From Mycolicibacterium austroafricanum (GTDB taxonomy: Bacteria > Actinomycetota > Actinomycetes > Mycobacteriales > Mycobacteriaceae), in NCBI RefSeq assembly GCF_902705885.1, contig NZ_CACSIP010000001.1, positions 462,211-526,210 of the forward strand: a stretch of 64,000 bases of DNA, in the 5' to 3' direction. The notes below the pieces were generated by a model, which ran no database searches, had not been told where the DNA came from, and saw nothing but the letters and a program-made list of their open reading frames with translations. The position numbers were made by a program, and so were the translations under genes. This document shows positions 8,811-17,714 of this stretch, piece by piece. Numbering within the stretch: the stretch's first letter is position 1; each line of letters starts with the position of its first letter.

Positions 8811-9970
8811 TGCACAGGCTGTCCGGAGCCGGAGCGGGCGCTTCCCGCCGCATCCCGGCGCCGCGCGTGCTCGTTGCTTTGCAGGCGGTTGTTGCGTGCG
8901 GTGATGGCGGCCCAGCTGGCTGGCAGCAAGTGGTCGCTGCCCCGGTGAACGTGTTGCTGGGCGGCGGTGACGTGGGGCCGAAGCCGGGTCTCGTACCGTT
9001 CGAACGCGGCGATGGGGTCAGGACCGCGCGACCGGAGTTCCTCGGCGAGAACGTGGGCGCCGGTCAGGGCGAGTGAGGTGCCGCGACCGGAGAGGAAGGC
9101 CGGGCAGTAGCCCGCGTCTCCGACGAGGGCGACGCGGCCGCGGTGCCAGCAGGGCAGGTCGATCTGGCTCGCGGCGTCGAAGAAGAAGTCGGGGGCGGCG
9201 CGGACGGCGTCGAGCAACTGGGGAATCTTCCAGGAACGGTAGTCAGCGAAGGCGGCGAGGAGTATCGCCTTCTGCGCGTCCAGGTCTTGATGGTCGTAGT
9301 GGAGCGGTTCCGAGCGGAACTGGAAGACCGCGACGGTCCGGGTCTTGTACCGGAAGACGCCGGCCAGGCGATCGGGGACGTTGTAGACGGAATTGACGTG
9401 CTCGGACCAGGCCTGGCCGGGGAGATCGGCGAGGGCGAAGTAGACACCGAGATGCCGGACATGGTCCTGTTCAGGTCCGAACATCAGCCGCCGGACCACG
9501 GAGTGCTGACCGTCGGCGCCGAGCACCAGGTCGTAGCGCCCGGTGCGGCCGGAGCCGAAGCGGACGTGAACGTCGGGGCCGCAATCGGTCAGTGTCCGGA
9601 TCGAGTCACCGAAACGGATTGTCACGGCTTGCGGGAGCGCGTCGGCAAGGATGCGCACGAGGTCCTCACGCAGGATCTCGATGTCGGCGTCGGAGTCGCT
9701 CATCTCCGCCATCGCGACGCGGCCCACCGGTTTCCCGGCACCGTCGACGAACTGGCTGGACTCCGACATACGCAGCCGCTGCTGTCTGATCTTCTCGAGC
9801 AGTCCCATGCTGGTCACGGCCTCGATCGCCTCGCCACGGATGTCGACGGGCGTTCCATCGAGTCGGATGCGGCGGGCGCGCTCGACGACGGTGACGTCGT
9901 GTCCATCGGAGCCGAGTTCAAGCGCGCCGGCGAGCCCGGCGATGCCGGCGCCGGAGACGAGGATGTGCAT
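8807..9970 (-). CDS. FAD-dependent monooxygenase (TetX/UbiH-like)
   Basis: This 387-residue flavoprotein belongs to the para-hydroxybenzoate hydroxylase fold. The N-terminal ADP-binding motif is MHILVSGAGIAGL. LGADGQHSVVRR is the DG motif, and VALVGDAGYCPAFLSGRGTSLA is the GD motif that binds the FAD ribityl chain. These enzymes hydroxylate aromatic or polyketide substrates with NAD(P)H and O2; relatives include tetracycline-inactivating and rifampicin-modifying enzymes, but substrate specificity cannot be read here. It is the first gene of a two-gene unit with the MFS exporter and is divergent from a TetR gene over a strong palindrome. Confidence 0.85.
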   Translation of the reverse strand: MHILVSGAGIAGLAGALELGSDGHDVTVVERARRIRLDGTPVDIRGEAIEAVTSMGLLEKIRQQRLRMSESSQFVDGAGKPVGRVAMAEMSDSDADIEILREDLVRILADALPQAVTIRFGDSIRTLTDCGPDVHVRFGSGRTGRYDLVLGADGQHSVVRRLMFGPEQDHVRHLGVYFALADLPGQAWSEHVNSVYNVPDRLAGVFRYKTRTVAVFQFRSEPLHYDHQDLDAQKAILLAAFADYRSWKIPQLLDAVRAAPDFFFDAASQIDLPCWHRGRVALVGDAGYCPAFLSGRGTSLALTGAHVLAEELRSRGPDPIAAFERYETRLRPHVTAAQQHVHRGSDHLLPASWAAITARNNRLQSNEHARRRDAAGSARSGSGQPVQ

Positions 9971-10015
9971 GGTGCTTGCTCCGGGTTCTCTGCATGGAAG
10001 CGACGAGCCTTCCCA

Positions 10016-10046
10016 ACCTTAAAGCGACATTTTGTCTCTTTAAGGT
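10016..10046. promoter_or_regulatory. 31-bp near-perfect palindrome, likely TetR operator
   Basis: The arms ACCTTAAAG and CTTTAAGGT are perfectly complementary, as are the inner GACA and TGTC around a TTT centre; only one pair (C/T) fails to match. The site lies 45 bp upstream of the monooxygenase start and 72 bp before the divergent TetR start, the expected place for one operator controlling both transcription units. Binding is inferred, not shown. Confidence 0.75.
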
Positions 10047-10118
10047 GAGGCTAGTCATGATTCGCTTGCACTGCAACGCACGACGTGACGACAATCGGCA
10101 CCCGAGCGGAGGCAGAAG

Positions 10119-10739
10119 GTGGGTACGGGGATGACCGACGGCACCGCCAGCCGGTCGCCGGCACGCCGGCCCGGTGGGCGCAGTGCGCTGGTGCGCGGTC
10201 GGATTCTCGCCGCGACGGCCCAACTCGTCGCGCGCGACGGTATCGCCGGCTTCCGGTACGAGGAGGTCGCCGAGGTCGCCGGCGTGCACAGGACCAGCGT
10301 CTACCGCAACTGGCCCGACCGCGAGGAGTTGGTCGCCGAGGCCCTTCTGCAGTACGCCGAGGACCTGGCGTCCATCGCTGACACGGGCGACCTGCGCCGT
10401 GATCTGGTGGATTATCTGACAGCGCTCGCCAATGGGCTGGACACACCGTTCGGTCAGGCGCTCGGGCTGGCCATCCAGCCCACTCGCGAAAGCTCAACCG
10501 TGAGGCAGACAGTGGCCAGGATCCTCGAGCAGCGCGGGGCTGCCATCCGGCAGCGGGTGAACGTGGCTGTCGACCGGGGTGACCTGCCGCCATTCGACAG
10601 CACTTTTCTCGGTGAAATGCTCTCTGGCCCGGTGCATCTCATCGTCAACCGCGGCGTCCGCCCGTTTACCCGCACGGACGCGGAGCGCATTGTCGACGTC
10701 GTGCTCGCCGGGATTCGGGCCACGGTCCCGAGCAGGTGA
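10119..10739 (+). CDS. TetR/AcrR-family repressor
   Basis: The start is GTG 10119, with GGAGG at 10108-10112; an ATG at 10131 is the alternative. The 206-residue product has an N-terminal helix-turn-helix (ARDGIAGFRYEEVAEVAGVHRTSVYRNW), the usual TetR pattern with the recognition helix VHRTSVYRNWPDREELV. The C-terminal ligand domain is unremarkable. It is divergent from the monooxygenase-MFS pair and probably represses both itself and that pair through the palindrome between them, releasing DNA when it binds an exporter substrate. Confidence 0.85.
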   Translation: MGTGMTDGTASRSPARRPGGRSALVRGRILAATAQLVARDGIAGFRYEEVAEVAGVHRTSVYRNWPDREELVAEALLQYAEDLASIADTGDLRRDLVDYLTALANGLDTPFGQALGLAIQPTRESSTVRQTVARILEQRGAAIRQRVNVAVDRGDLPPFDSTFLGEMLSGPVHLIVNRGVRPFTRTDAERIVDVVLAGIRATVPSR

Positions 10740-10767
10740 GCACCATGGCCACCGACTCGGCCAGGCC

Positions 10768-11823
10768 TCAACGCCGCTCTTTGTCTCCGGCTGTCAGCGT
10801 GAAGCACTGCGTGCCCGCGGCATGCGTCCAGACCGAGTCGCGCACCAGGGTGTCACCCGAGGGTTGGGCGAAATCGGCGCAGAGCTCGAACGACCTGTCG
10901 GCGCCCGGCGAGTAGCGGTAGGGCGCACGGGTCGACGGGTCGTCGAGCGGAATCGGTGTCGGCAGCGCCGCACTCAGCTCGCCGAGGCTTTCCGGCAGCT
11001 CCGAGTTCTGCTCGTAATAGCGGTCGACCCCGGCGGCGAGTGAACGCAGATCCTCCACCCTCCGGTCGTCGATACGCCGGGCCGCCTGCTCGGACGGCGG
11101 CCCCATCAGCCACAGCCCCGCCCCCACCGCCGTCACGCTCGCCAGCACCGCGACGCCGAGGAACAGTGCCGGGACCGGCCGCCGACCGCGCTCGGTGTCC
11201 CGCAGATCCCAGAGGTAGTAGCCGAGGATCAACCCTGCGACGACCGCCACCACCAGCACCTTCAGCAGGAACCGTGCCGTGGTGCCGCCGCCGAGCACAT
11301 AGGCGACGAGCGTCACGAAGTCGCCGATGATGACGGCCACCGCCACGAACATCGCGAGGTAGGTGAACCAGCGGCGGATCGCCGATCCGCGTTCGGCCGG
11401 GTCGCGCCTCAGCGATCGGGCGACGAGCCACGAGGCGACGAGGAACACCGGGAAGGCGATGATGACCCGCGCTACCGCCCACAGGACGCCCGGCACCCAC
11501 ATGTCCGGACCCAGCGGCACCGCGGCCGGATCGTAGAACAGGTAGTCGATCAGCGTGAAGAAGAGCCCCACCACCGAGAACGCCGTGATCCCGAGCGCAG
11601 TGAAGAGCAGGAGATAGCGGAACGCCTCTCCTGCCGAGACCTGCAGAACGGGCCGGGGAACCGGGACCGGGAACGGGACCTCGGCGAAACCGGCGAGGGC
11701 CTTCTTCACCTGTTCGGGCTGCCAGCCGGCATCGCGGAGCGCCTGCTCGATCTCCGGACGCGGGATGCCGCGCTGAAGCGCCTCGCGAACGAAGCGGGTG
11801 AGTTCGTCTGACCGTGGCGCCAT
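10768..11823 (-). CDS. DUF5671-type integral membrane protein
   Basis: This is a 351-residue protein starting at ATG 11823, whose start codon shares a base with the stop of the upstream TetR gene (TGATG). Residues 1-45 form a short helical domain (LTRFVREALQRGIPRPEIEQALRDAGW, a UBA/SHOCT-like helical pattern). Five or six transmembrane segments follow, with the RYLLLFTALGITAFSVVGLFF and FPVFLVASWLVARSL segments typical of DUF5671. The C-terminal soluble part of about 110 residues (YYEQNSELPESLGEL...) resembles a pseudopilin-like fold. Function is unknown. Its coupling to a TetR regulator suggests that regulator controls it. Confidence 0.7.
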   Translation of the reverse strand: MAPRSDELTRFVREALQRGIPRPEIEQALRDAGWQPEQVKKALAGFAEVPFPVPVPRPVLQVSAGEAFRYLLLFTALGITAFSVVGLFFTLIDYLFYDPAAVPLGPDMWVPGVLWAVARVIIAFPVFLVASWLVARSLRRDPAERGSAIRRWFTYLAMFVAVAVIIGDFVTLVAYVLGGGTTARFLLKVLVVAVVAGLILGYYLWDLRDTERGRRPVPALFLGVAVLASVTAVGAGLWLMGPPSEQAARRIDDRRVEDLRSLAAGVDRYYEQNSELPESLGELSAALPTPIPLDDPSTRAPYRYSPGADRSFELCADFAQPSGDTLVRDSVWTHAAGTQCFTLTAGDKERR

Positions 11824-12389
11824 CAGGCACCGATGAATTCCGGTGAGCCGTCCAGATACCGGGCCAGCGACAGCCGCAGCGCCCGAACGCGGTGGCCCGC
11901 GTCGACCTCCAGCAGGGCTGCTTCGGCGGTCATGCCGACCCACAGTTGTGCTGCCGGGTAGGGGTCGGGCCAGTCCATCGCGGCGAAGTCCGGCTCACAC
12001 AGATGCGCGGTGTCCCGGTTGCGCCTGCGGACCTCGGCGGCGGTGACAGGCTCGGCCCGCGCCTCTAGCAGCAGCGCTCGGACACCGTACTCGCGCAGAC
12101 AGGCGTCCAGATAGGTGCGACTCGCCCTCAGCAACCGCTCCGCCCCCGGCGGGTAGGTGTCCATCACACCCCGCGTCTCGTCGAGGATGCGGTCGTGGAA
12201 ATCGCGGTGCAACGCCAGCAGATAGGCCGCACGATCCGGAAAGTGATGAAAGAAGGCGCCTTTGGAGACGCCCGCTTCCTCGACGATGCGGTTGATGCTC
12301 AGACCGGACAGGCCGGTGTCCTTCGACGCGCGGACACCGGCGTCGAGCAATGACAACCGGGTCCGTGCCGCCGATTCCTGCCTGGTCAT
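11823..12389 (-). CDS. TetR-family regulator
   Basis: This encodes 188 residues from ATG 12389 (MTRQESAARTRLSLLDAG); an upstream GTG at 12413 would add eight residues without a ribosome-binding site. The HTH is NRIVEEAGVSKGAFFHHFPDRAAYLLAL, with SKGAFFHHF the standard TetR recognition helix. The C-terminal domain (LRASRTYLDACLREYGVRALLLEARAEP) resembles the TetR_C domains of small repressors. It is coupled to the DUF5671 gene downstream. Its operator is not obvious; the ACCG/CGGT palindrome at 13477-13490 is one candidate. Confidence 0.8.
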   Translation of the reverse strand: MTRQESAARTRLSLLDAGVRASKDTGLSGLSINRIVEEAGVSKGAFFHHFPDRAAYLLALHRDFHDRILDETRGVMDTYPPGAERLLRASRTYLDACLREYGVRALLLEARAEPVTAAEVRRRNRDTAHLCEPDFAAMDWPDPYPAAQLWVGMTAEAALLEVDAGHRVRALRLSLARYLDGSPEFIGA

Positions 12390-12490
12390 GCCACATGGTA
12401 TCGCGACGGTCACCGGGCGCCGGCCACGCTTGCCTTTTTGGGCGACGCAGCGTAATCGGTTGCCCGCGAACCGATTCGTTCGGCCTTGCG

Positions 12491-13490
<1,000 letters not shown>

Positions 13491-13530
13491 CAGTGAAATG
13501 AATGTACCTCATTCGCGGCGTGCGGTCTTC

Positions 13531-14796
13531 TCAGGTGCCGCGGCGACGCAGCAGCAGGATGGGCACGATCGTCGCGGCGACCACAGCGCCGATCACCGCG
13601 AGCGTGGGGAAGCTGGTCTGGGCGACGACGAGACCGGAGCCCAGACCGCCGGCCGCACCGGCAACGGCGATGAACAGGTCGACGGTGCCCTGTGTTTTCG
13701 CCCGGCCGGCCACCGCGGTGGCGTTGGTGATCGCGGTGGTGCCCGCGATCAGACCCAGGCTCCAGCCGAACCCCAGCAGCGCCAGCGCCACCGCGAGCGC
13801 GGCGATCGAATGGGCCGGGGCGAAGCCGGCCAGCGCGCCGGCGGCGATCAGGGTGACCGCGGCGAGACCGGCGGTGACGGCCGGGCCGTACCGGTCGACA
13901 AGGTACCCGGAGATCGGCGAGGGCAGGTACATCGCCGCGACGTGGATCGAGATGACCAGCCCGGCGGCCGCGAGGTCGTGGTTGTGGTGCTGCATGTAGA
14001 CCGGCGTCATCGTCATCACGGCGACCATGACGAGCTGGGTGATCATCATCACCGCTGCCCCGGCCAGCACCACGGGATTCCACGACGATGTTCTCTCGCG
14101 GGGTTCGGCTACCCCGACCGTGGCGACCGGAGCGTCGGGAAGCTCAGCCGCGAGCTGTAATGGATCGGGCCGCAACAGAATCCAGATGACGATCCCTGCC
14201 GCGCCGTACGCGACGGCGGCGAGCAGGAACGGGCCGGCCAGCCGAGGCACCCCGATCACATCCGCGAGATCGCCGAGCACCCCGACGAGGTTTGGACCGA
14301 TGACCGCACCCACCGTGGTCGCGACCAGCACGGTGCTGATCGCGCGGGCGCGGCGGTCGTGATGGGCGAGATCCGCACCGGCATAACGTGCCTGAAGATT
14401 CGTGGCGGTGCCGGCGCCGTAGACGAAGAGAGCGGCGAACAGCAGCGCGATGTTGTCGAGGACGGCTGCGGCGACGATACCGACGCTGCCGAGCGCTCCG
14501 GCGAGGTAGCCGGAGGCCAGGCCGACACGACGGCCGAACCGTTGCGAGAGTTGACCGACGCCCGCCGCCGCGGCTGCCGACCCGATGGTGAACAGCGCGC
14601 TCGGGATCCCGGCCATCCCGGTGGAGCCGAACATCTCCTGCGCCAGCAGTGCTCCCACGGTGACGCCGGCGGCCAGCCCAGCGCCACTGAAGATCTGCGC
14701 GGCCACCAGCACCCGCAGGGTACGTTTCTGGACCGCGTCGAGGTGCGCGCGGGTGGCGCCGAGCGGGGCCACCGCGGGTTGCTTCGGATCGATCAT
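13531..14796 (-). CDS. MFS transporter
   Basis: This 421-residue protein has about 12 transmembrane helices. After helix 2 it shows the motif-A-like loop GQLSQRFGRRVGLASG, typical of drug/metabolite MFS exporters. A mid-protein loop (PDPLQLAAELPDAPVATVG) separates the two six-helix halves. Its ATG overlaps the stop of the preceding MFS gene (14793-14796), so the two MFS genes are coupled. The substrate is not predictable. The pair is divergent from the ArsR-rhodanese regulator, which may control it. Confidence 0.8.
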   Translation of the reverse strand: MIDPKQPAVAPLGATRAHLDAVQKRTLRVLVAAQIFSGAGLAAGVTVGALLAQEMFGSTGMAGIPSALFTIGSAAAAAGVGQLSQRFGRRVGLASGYLAGALGSVGIVAAAVLDNIALLFAALFVYGAGTATNLQARYAGADLAHHDRRARAISTVLVATTVGAVIGPNLVGVLGDLADVIGVPRLAGPFLLAAVAYGAAGIVIWILLRPDPLQLAAELPDAPVATVGVAEPRERTSSWNPVVLAGAAVMMITQLVMVAVMTMTPVYMQHHNHDLAAAGLVISIHVAAMYLPSPISGYLVDRYGPAVTAGLAAVTLIAAGALAGFAPAHSIAALAVALALLGFGWSLGLIAGTTAITNATAVAGRAKTQGTVDLFIAVAGAAGGLGSGLVVAQTSFPTLAVIGAVVAATIVPILLLRRRGT

Positions 14797-16070
14797 GAGG
14801 CGGCGGAGGGGGCAGTGGATTGTTCGCGCTCGGTGATCCAGTGGGCGGCCAACAATCCCGACAGCGCCGTCATGATGGCGGCGACGACGACGGTGGCGTG
14901 CAGGTTCAGCGCGTCGGCCACCACTCCGGCGATCAGGGCCCCGGCCGCGTAGCCGATGTCACGCCAGAACCGGTACGTGCCCAGGGCGTTCGCCCGCCAG
15001 GTGGGGTGGGCGTGATCTGAGATCGAGGCGATCAGCGCAGGATAGACCATCGCTGTGCCGATGCCCAGAGCGACAGCGGAGGTGATACCCGCGAGCAGGG
15101 GCCAAGCCAGAAGCGTCAGGGCGAGCACGAAACCGGCGGCCTGGACCAGCATTCCGGTGACGATGAGGGGTTTGCGGCCGATGCGGTCGGCGAGATGCCC
15201 GGTCGGGATCTGTCCCAGACCCCACAGCAGCGGGTAGATGCCTTTGATCAGCCCGACAGCAGCGAGCCCCAGCCCGTATTCGGTGAACAGCAGCGGGAAC
15301 ACGCCCCAGGTGAGGCCGTCGTTGAGGTTGTTGACCAGCCCGGCCTGGCTGGCGCCGCGCAGGCTGCGATCCTTCCACGAGGTGCGGCTGAAGATCGTCC
15401 AAAAGCCGTTTTTCTCATCGGGTTCCGTCACGGTGTGCTGGGAGAGCTCCAACTCCAGGTGGGCGGCGGTGTCGCGGACCACAAGGGACAGGCCGAGCCC
15501 GGCGGCGACGAACACCACACCGATCAACTCCGGAACCGGACGCAACCCGTAGGACGTGGCGAGGTATCCGGTCAGCAGGGCCGTGGCACCGACGGCGACA
15601 TAGCCGGCTGCCTCGTTGAGCCCGGTGGCCAGGCCTCGGCGGGACGGCCCGACCAGATCGATCTTCATGTTGACCGTCATCGACCAGGCGAGCCCCTGGT
15701 TGAGACCGAGCAACACGTTCGCCGCGATGATCCACCACCACGACGGCGCCCATGCCAGCATGAAGGGCACCGGCACTCCCAGTGCCCACCCCGCCAGCAA
15801 CAGTTGCTTGCGGGAGAACCGCGCGGTCAGGGCCCCGGCGGCAAGGTTGGTCAGCGCCTTGGTGATCCCGAAGGCGATGATGAACGCGAACACGGTCAGG
15901 TCGTTGGTCAGGCCGAACACCTCGGTGCCGATCAGCGGGACGGTGGTGCGTTCCAGCCCGACCAGACCACCGACGCAGATGTTGACGATCACCAGAAGGG
16001 TGAACTGCAACCAGTTCTCGCGCAGCCCCAGCCGCACCGGGCGTCCCCGCCGGTCAGGGGCGGTGGTCAT
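14793..16070 (-). CDS. MFS transporter
   Basis: This 425-residue transporter with about 12 helices is the first gene of a coupled pair. MFS motif A occurs twice, as GALTARFSRKQLLLAGW after helix 2 and GHLADRIGRKPLIVTGM in the second half. The loop with HLELELSQHTVTEPDEKNGF is the central cytoplasmic linker. The divergent ArsR-rhodanese gene starts 115 bp away and a perfect palindrome lies between, so induction by a sulfur- or metal-related signal is a plausible inference. The exported compound is unknown. Confidence 0.85.
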   Translation of the reverse strand: MTTAPDRRGRPVRLGLRENWLQFTLLVIVNICVGGLVGLERTTVPLIGTEVFGLTNDLTVFAFIIAFGITKALTNLAAGALTARFSRKQLLLAGWALGVPVPFMLAWAPSWWWIIAANVLLGLNQGLAWSMTVNMKIDLVGPSRRGLATGLNEAAGYVAVGATALLTGYLATSYGLRPVPELIGVVFVAAGLGLSLVVRDTAAHLELELSQHTVTEPDEKNGFWTIFSRTSWKDRSLRGASQAGLVNNLNDGLTWGVFPLLFTEYGLGLAAVGLIKGIYPLLWGLGQIPTGHLADRIGRKPLIVTGMLVQAAGFVLALTLLAWPLLAGITSAVALGIGTAMVYPALIASISDHAHPTWRANALGTYRFWRDIGYAAGALIAGVVADALNLHATVVVAAIMTALSGLLAAHWITEREQSTAPSAAS

Positions 16071-16149
16071 CGGAGCGCCGCGACCAAGCCATCAAAGGCC
16101 ATCGTGTTCTCCTCGCGCCGTGTCGGACCGTGGGTCGGCCGCCACACGG

Positions 16150-16162
16150 GTACCTAAGGTAC
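16150..16162. promoter_or_regulatory. Perfect palindrome GTACCT-A-AGGTAC, candidate operator
   Basis: This 13-bp perfect dyad with a single central base lies 23 bp before the ArsR-rhodanese start and 80 bp upstream of the divergent MFS gene. Both position and form suit an ArsR-type dimer. Confidence 0.6.
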
Positions 16163-16185
16163 ATTAATCCATGGAAAGGTGGAAT

Positions 16186-16860
16186 ATGGCTGGAGTAGAT
16201 CGGTCACCCGGGAAGACGAGGCTGTACGACGCGTTCGCCGCGAGCGGCAAAGCACTGGCGCACGCCAGCCGACTCGAGCTGTTGGACCTGCTCGGACAGG
16301 GGGAACGGACGGTCGACGCGCTGGCCAAAGCGTCCCGCCTGAACCTGACCACGGCGTCCGCCCACCTGCAGATCCTGAAGGCGGCCGGGTTAGTCACCAC
16401 CCGGCGTGACGGCGTCCGGATCTACTATCGGCTTGCCGGCGAGGATGTCGCCCAACTGTTTGTGCTGCTGCGCAAGGTCGCCGAAGCACACCGGGCCGAA
16501 GTGCCCGCCGCCCGCGACGACTATCTCCTGTCGGGCGGCACCGATCCGGGAGCGCTGCACCGCGACGAACTGGTCGCCCGGATGGCTGACGACACCCAGG
16601 TGGTTCTGGATGTGCGGCCACGCGAGGAGTACGAGTCCGGCCACATCCCCGGCGCAGTGTCCATCCCGGTCGACGAGCTGGCCAGTCGGATCGACGAACT
16701 GCCCGACGACAGGGAGATCGTGGTGTACTGCCGGGGCGAATACTGCGTCTTCGCCTACGACGCGGTGCGGTTACTCGCCGATCGCGGTCGCCGGGCGATC
16801 CGACTCAACGACGGCATGCTCGAGTGGCGGCTGGCAGAGCTGCCGGTCGCCACCGCCTGA
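16186..16860 (+). CDS. ArsR-type HTH fused to a rhodanese domain
   Basis: The start is ATG 16186 because AAAGGTGG lies just upstream; an ATG at 16171 would add five residues but has no such site. The 224-residue protein has an ArsR winged helix (residues about 20-100: ASRLELLDLLGQGERTVDALA, then LTTASAHLQILKAAGLV). A C-terminal rhodanese domain follows (DVRPREEYESGHIPGAVSIP), with active-site loop C-R-G-E-Y-C holding the catalytic Cys. The known family couples sulfur or oxidation chemistry at the rhodanese Cys to DNA binding. It is divergent from two coupled MFS genes and probably regulates them and itself. Confidence 0.88.
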   Translation: MAGVDRSPGKTRLYDAFAASGKALAHASRLELLDLLGQGERTVDALAKASRLNLTTASAHLQILKAAGLVTTRRDGVRIYYRLAGEDVAQLFVLLRKVAEAHRAEVPAARDDYLLSGGTDPGALHRDELVARMADDTQVVLDVRPREEYESGHIPGAVSIPVDELASRIDELPDDREIVVYCRGEYCVFAYDAVRLLADRGRRAIRLNDGMLEWRLAELPVATA

Positions 16861-16882
16861 CCGCGACGGCGTGCATGGCGGT

Positions 16883-17203
16883 TCAGTGTCCGGCGCCGAT
16901 CTCGATGAGCAGGACTCCCACCGCGATGAGTCCGATCCCACCGAGCATCCGGCGGGTCAGCGGCTCGTTGAACAGGTAGCGGGACGCGACGGCCGTGATG
17001 GCCACTCCCGCCGCAGCCCAGACTCCGTACGCGATTCCCAGCGGCATGCCCTGACGCAGCGAACCGAGCAGCATCGTGAAGGCGAGTGCGTAGCCGATCG
17101 CGACCACCGCATAGAGCCGTGGCCGGCCGTCGGCGGCGGCCCGTAATGTCAGCGTGGCGATGACTTCGGACACGATCGCGCCCGCCAGCAGCAGGTACTG
17201 CAC
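16883..17203 (-). CDS. SMR-family efflux pump subunit
   Basis: This 106-residue protein with four transmembrane helices has the size of EmrE-type small multidrug resistance pumps. The essential Glu in helix 1 is present (IVSEVIATL), and GIAYGVWAAAG is the helix-3 signature. It is four bases downstream of a second SMR gene on the same strand. Paired SMR genes usually form heterodimers (as YkkCD or EbrAB), so the two probably work together exporting quaternary or guanidinium-like cations. Confidence 0.88.
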   Translation of the reverse strand: MQYLLLAGAIVSEVIATLTLRAAADGRPRLYAVVAIGYALAFTMLLGSLRQGMPLGIAYGVWAAAGVAITAVASRYLFNEPLTRRMLGGIGLIAVGVLLIEIGAGH

Positions 17204-17207
17204 CTCG

Positions 17208-17561
17208 TCAGTCGCCTGCCGCGGACGCGCCGACGTCAGTCCGCACAGGGCGCGAACCGGTTTCGACCATCAGCACACCGGCGATGATGCAGGCCAACCC
17301 GATGGCCATCGCCATCGTGAACGCCTCGCCGAACAGCAGCGCCGACAGGCACGCCACCAGCGCGACACCCGTCGCCGCCCAGATGCCGTAGGCCACGCCG
17401 ACTCCCATACCGCGCTTGAGCACAGCCGTGAGGAAGACGAAGGATGCGAGGTACCCCGCCACCACAACGATGTAGAGCACCGGGACGGTGGCCGACCCCT
17501 TGAGCGACAGCGTCGCCGCCACCTCGCAGAGGATCGCGCCGCCGAGATACAGCCAGGTCAT
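17208..17561 (-). CDS. SMR-family efflux pump subunit (partner)
   Basis: This 117-residue four-helix protein has the helix-1 Glu in LCEVAATLSLKGS and helix-3 signature GVAYGIWAATG. A short hydrophilic tail (ETGSRPVRTDVGASAAGD) distinguishes it from its neighbour and could help set the opposite membrane orientation, as in heterodimeric SMR pairs. It begins six bases after the small acidic protein gene and precedes the second SMR gene, in a compact minus-strand unit that starts with the F420 enzyme. Confidence 0.88.
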   Translation of the reverse strand: MTWLYLGGAILCEVAATLSLKGSATVPVLYIVVVAGYLASFVFLTAVLKRGMGVGVAYGIWAATGVALVACLSALLFGEAFTMAMAIGLACIIAGVLMVETGSRPVRTDVGASAAGD

Positions 17562-17566
17562 GTGGC

Positions 17567-17704
17567 TCAGTCTGTCGGCTCGCCGGCATCCTCGTCCACG
17601 TCGGGGGTGTCTTTGCGGTCGTCGCCGTCGGCTTGTTTCGCCTTGGCGTTCTTGGAGGCGGCCGAACCTTCTTCGTCGTCGTAGATTCCTCTGCCGCGGG
17701 TCAT
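17567..17704 (-). CDS. Small acidic hypothetical protein
   Basis: This is a 45-residue ORF with a good ribosome-binding site (AGAGGA six bases before the ATG). The product starts MTRGRGIYDDEEG and is mostly Asp, Glu, Lys and Ala, so it is probably disordered and cytosolic. It fits exactly between the F420 enzyme stop (10 bp) and the SMR gene start (5 bp), which supports a real gene. A similar short MTRGRGIYDDE-type protein exists widely in mycobacteria to my recollection; its function is unknown. Confidence 0.7.
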   Translation of the reverse strand: MTRGRGIYDDEEGSAASKNAKAKQADGDDRKDTPDVDEDAGEPTD

Positions 17705-17714
17705 CGAGTTCCTC

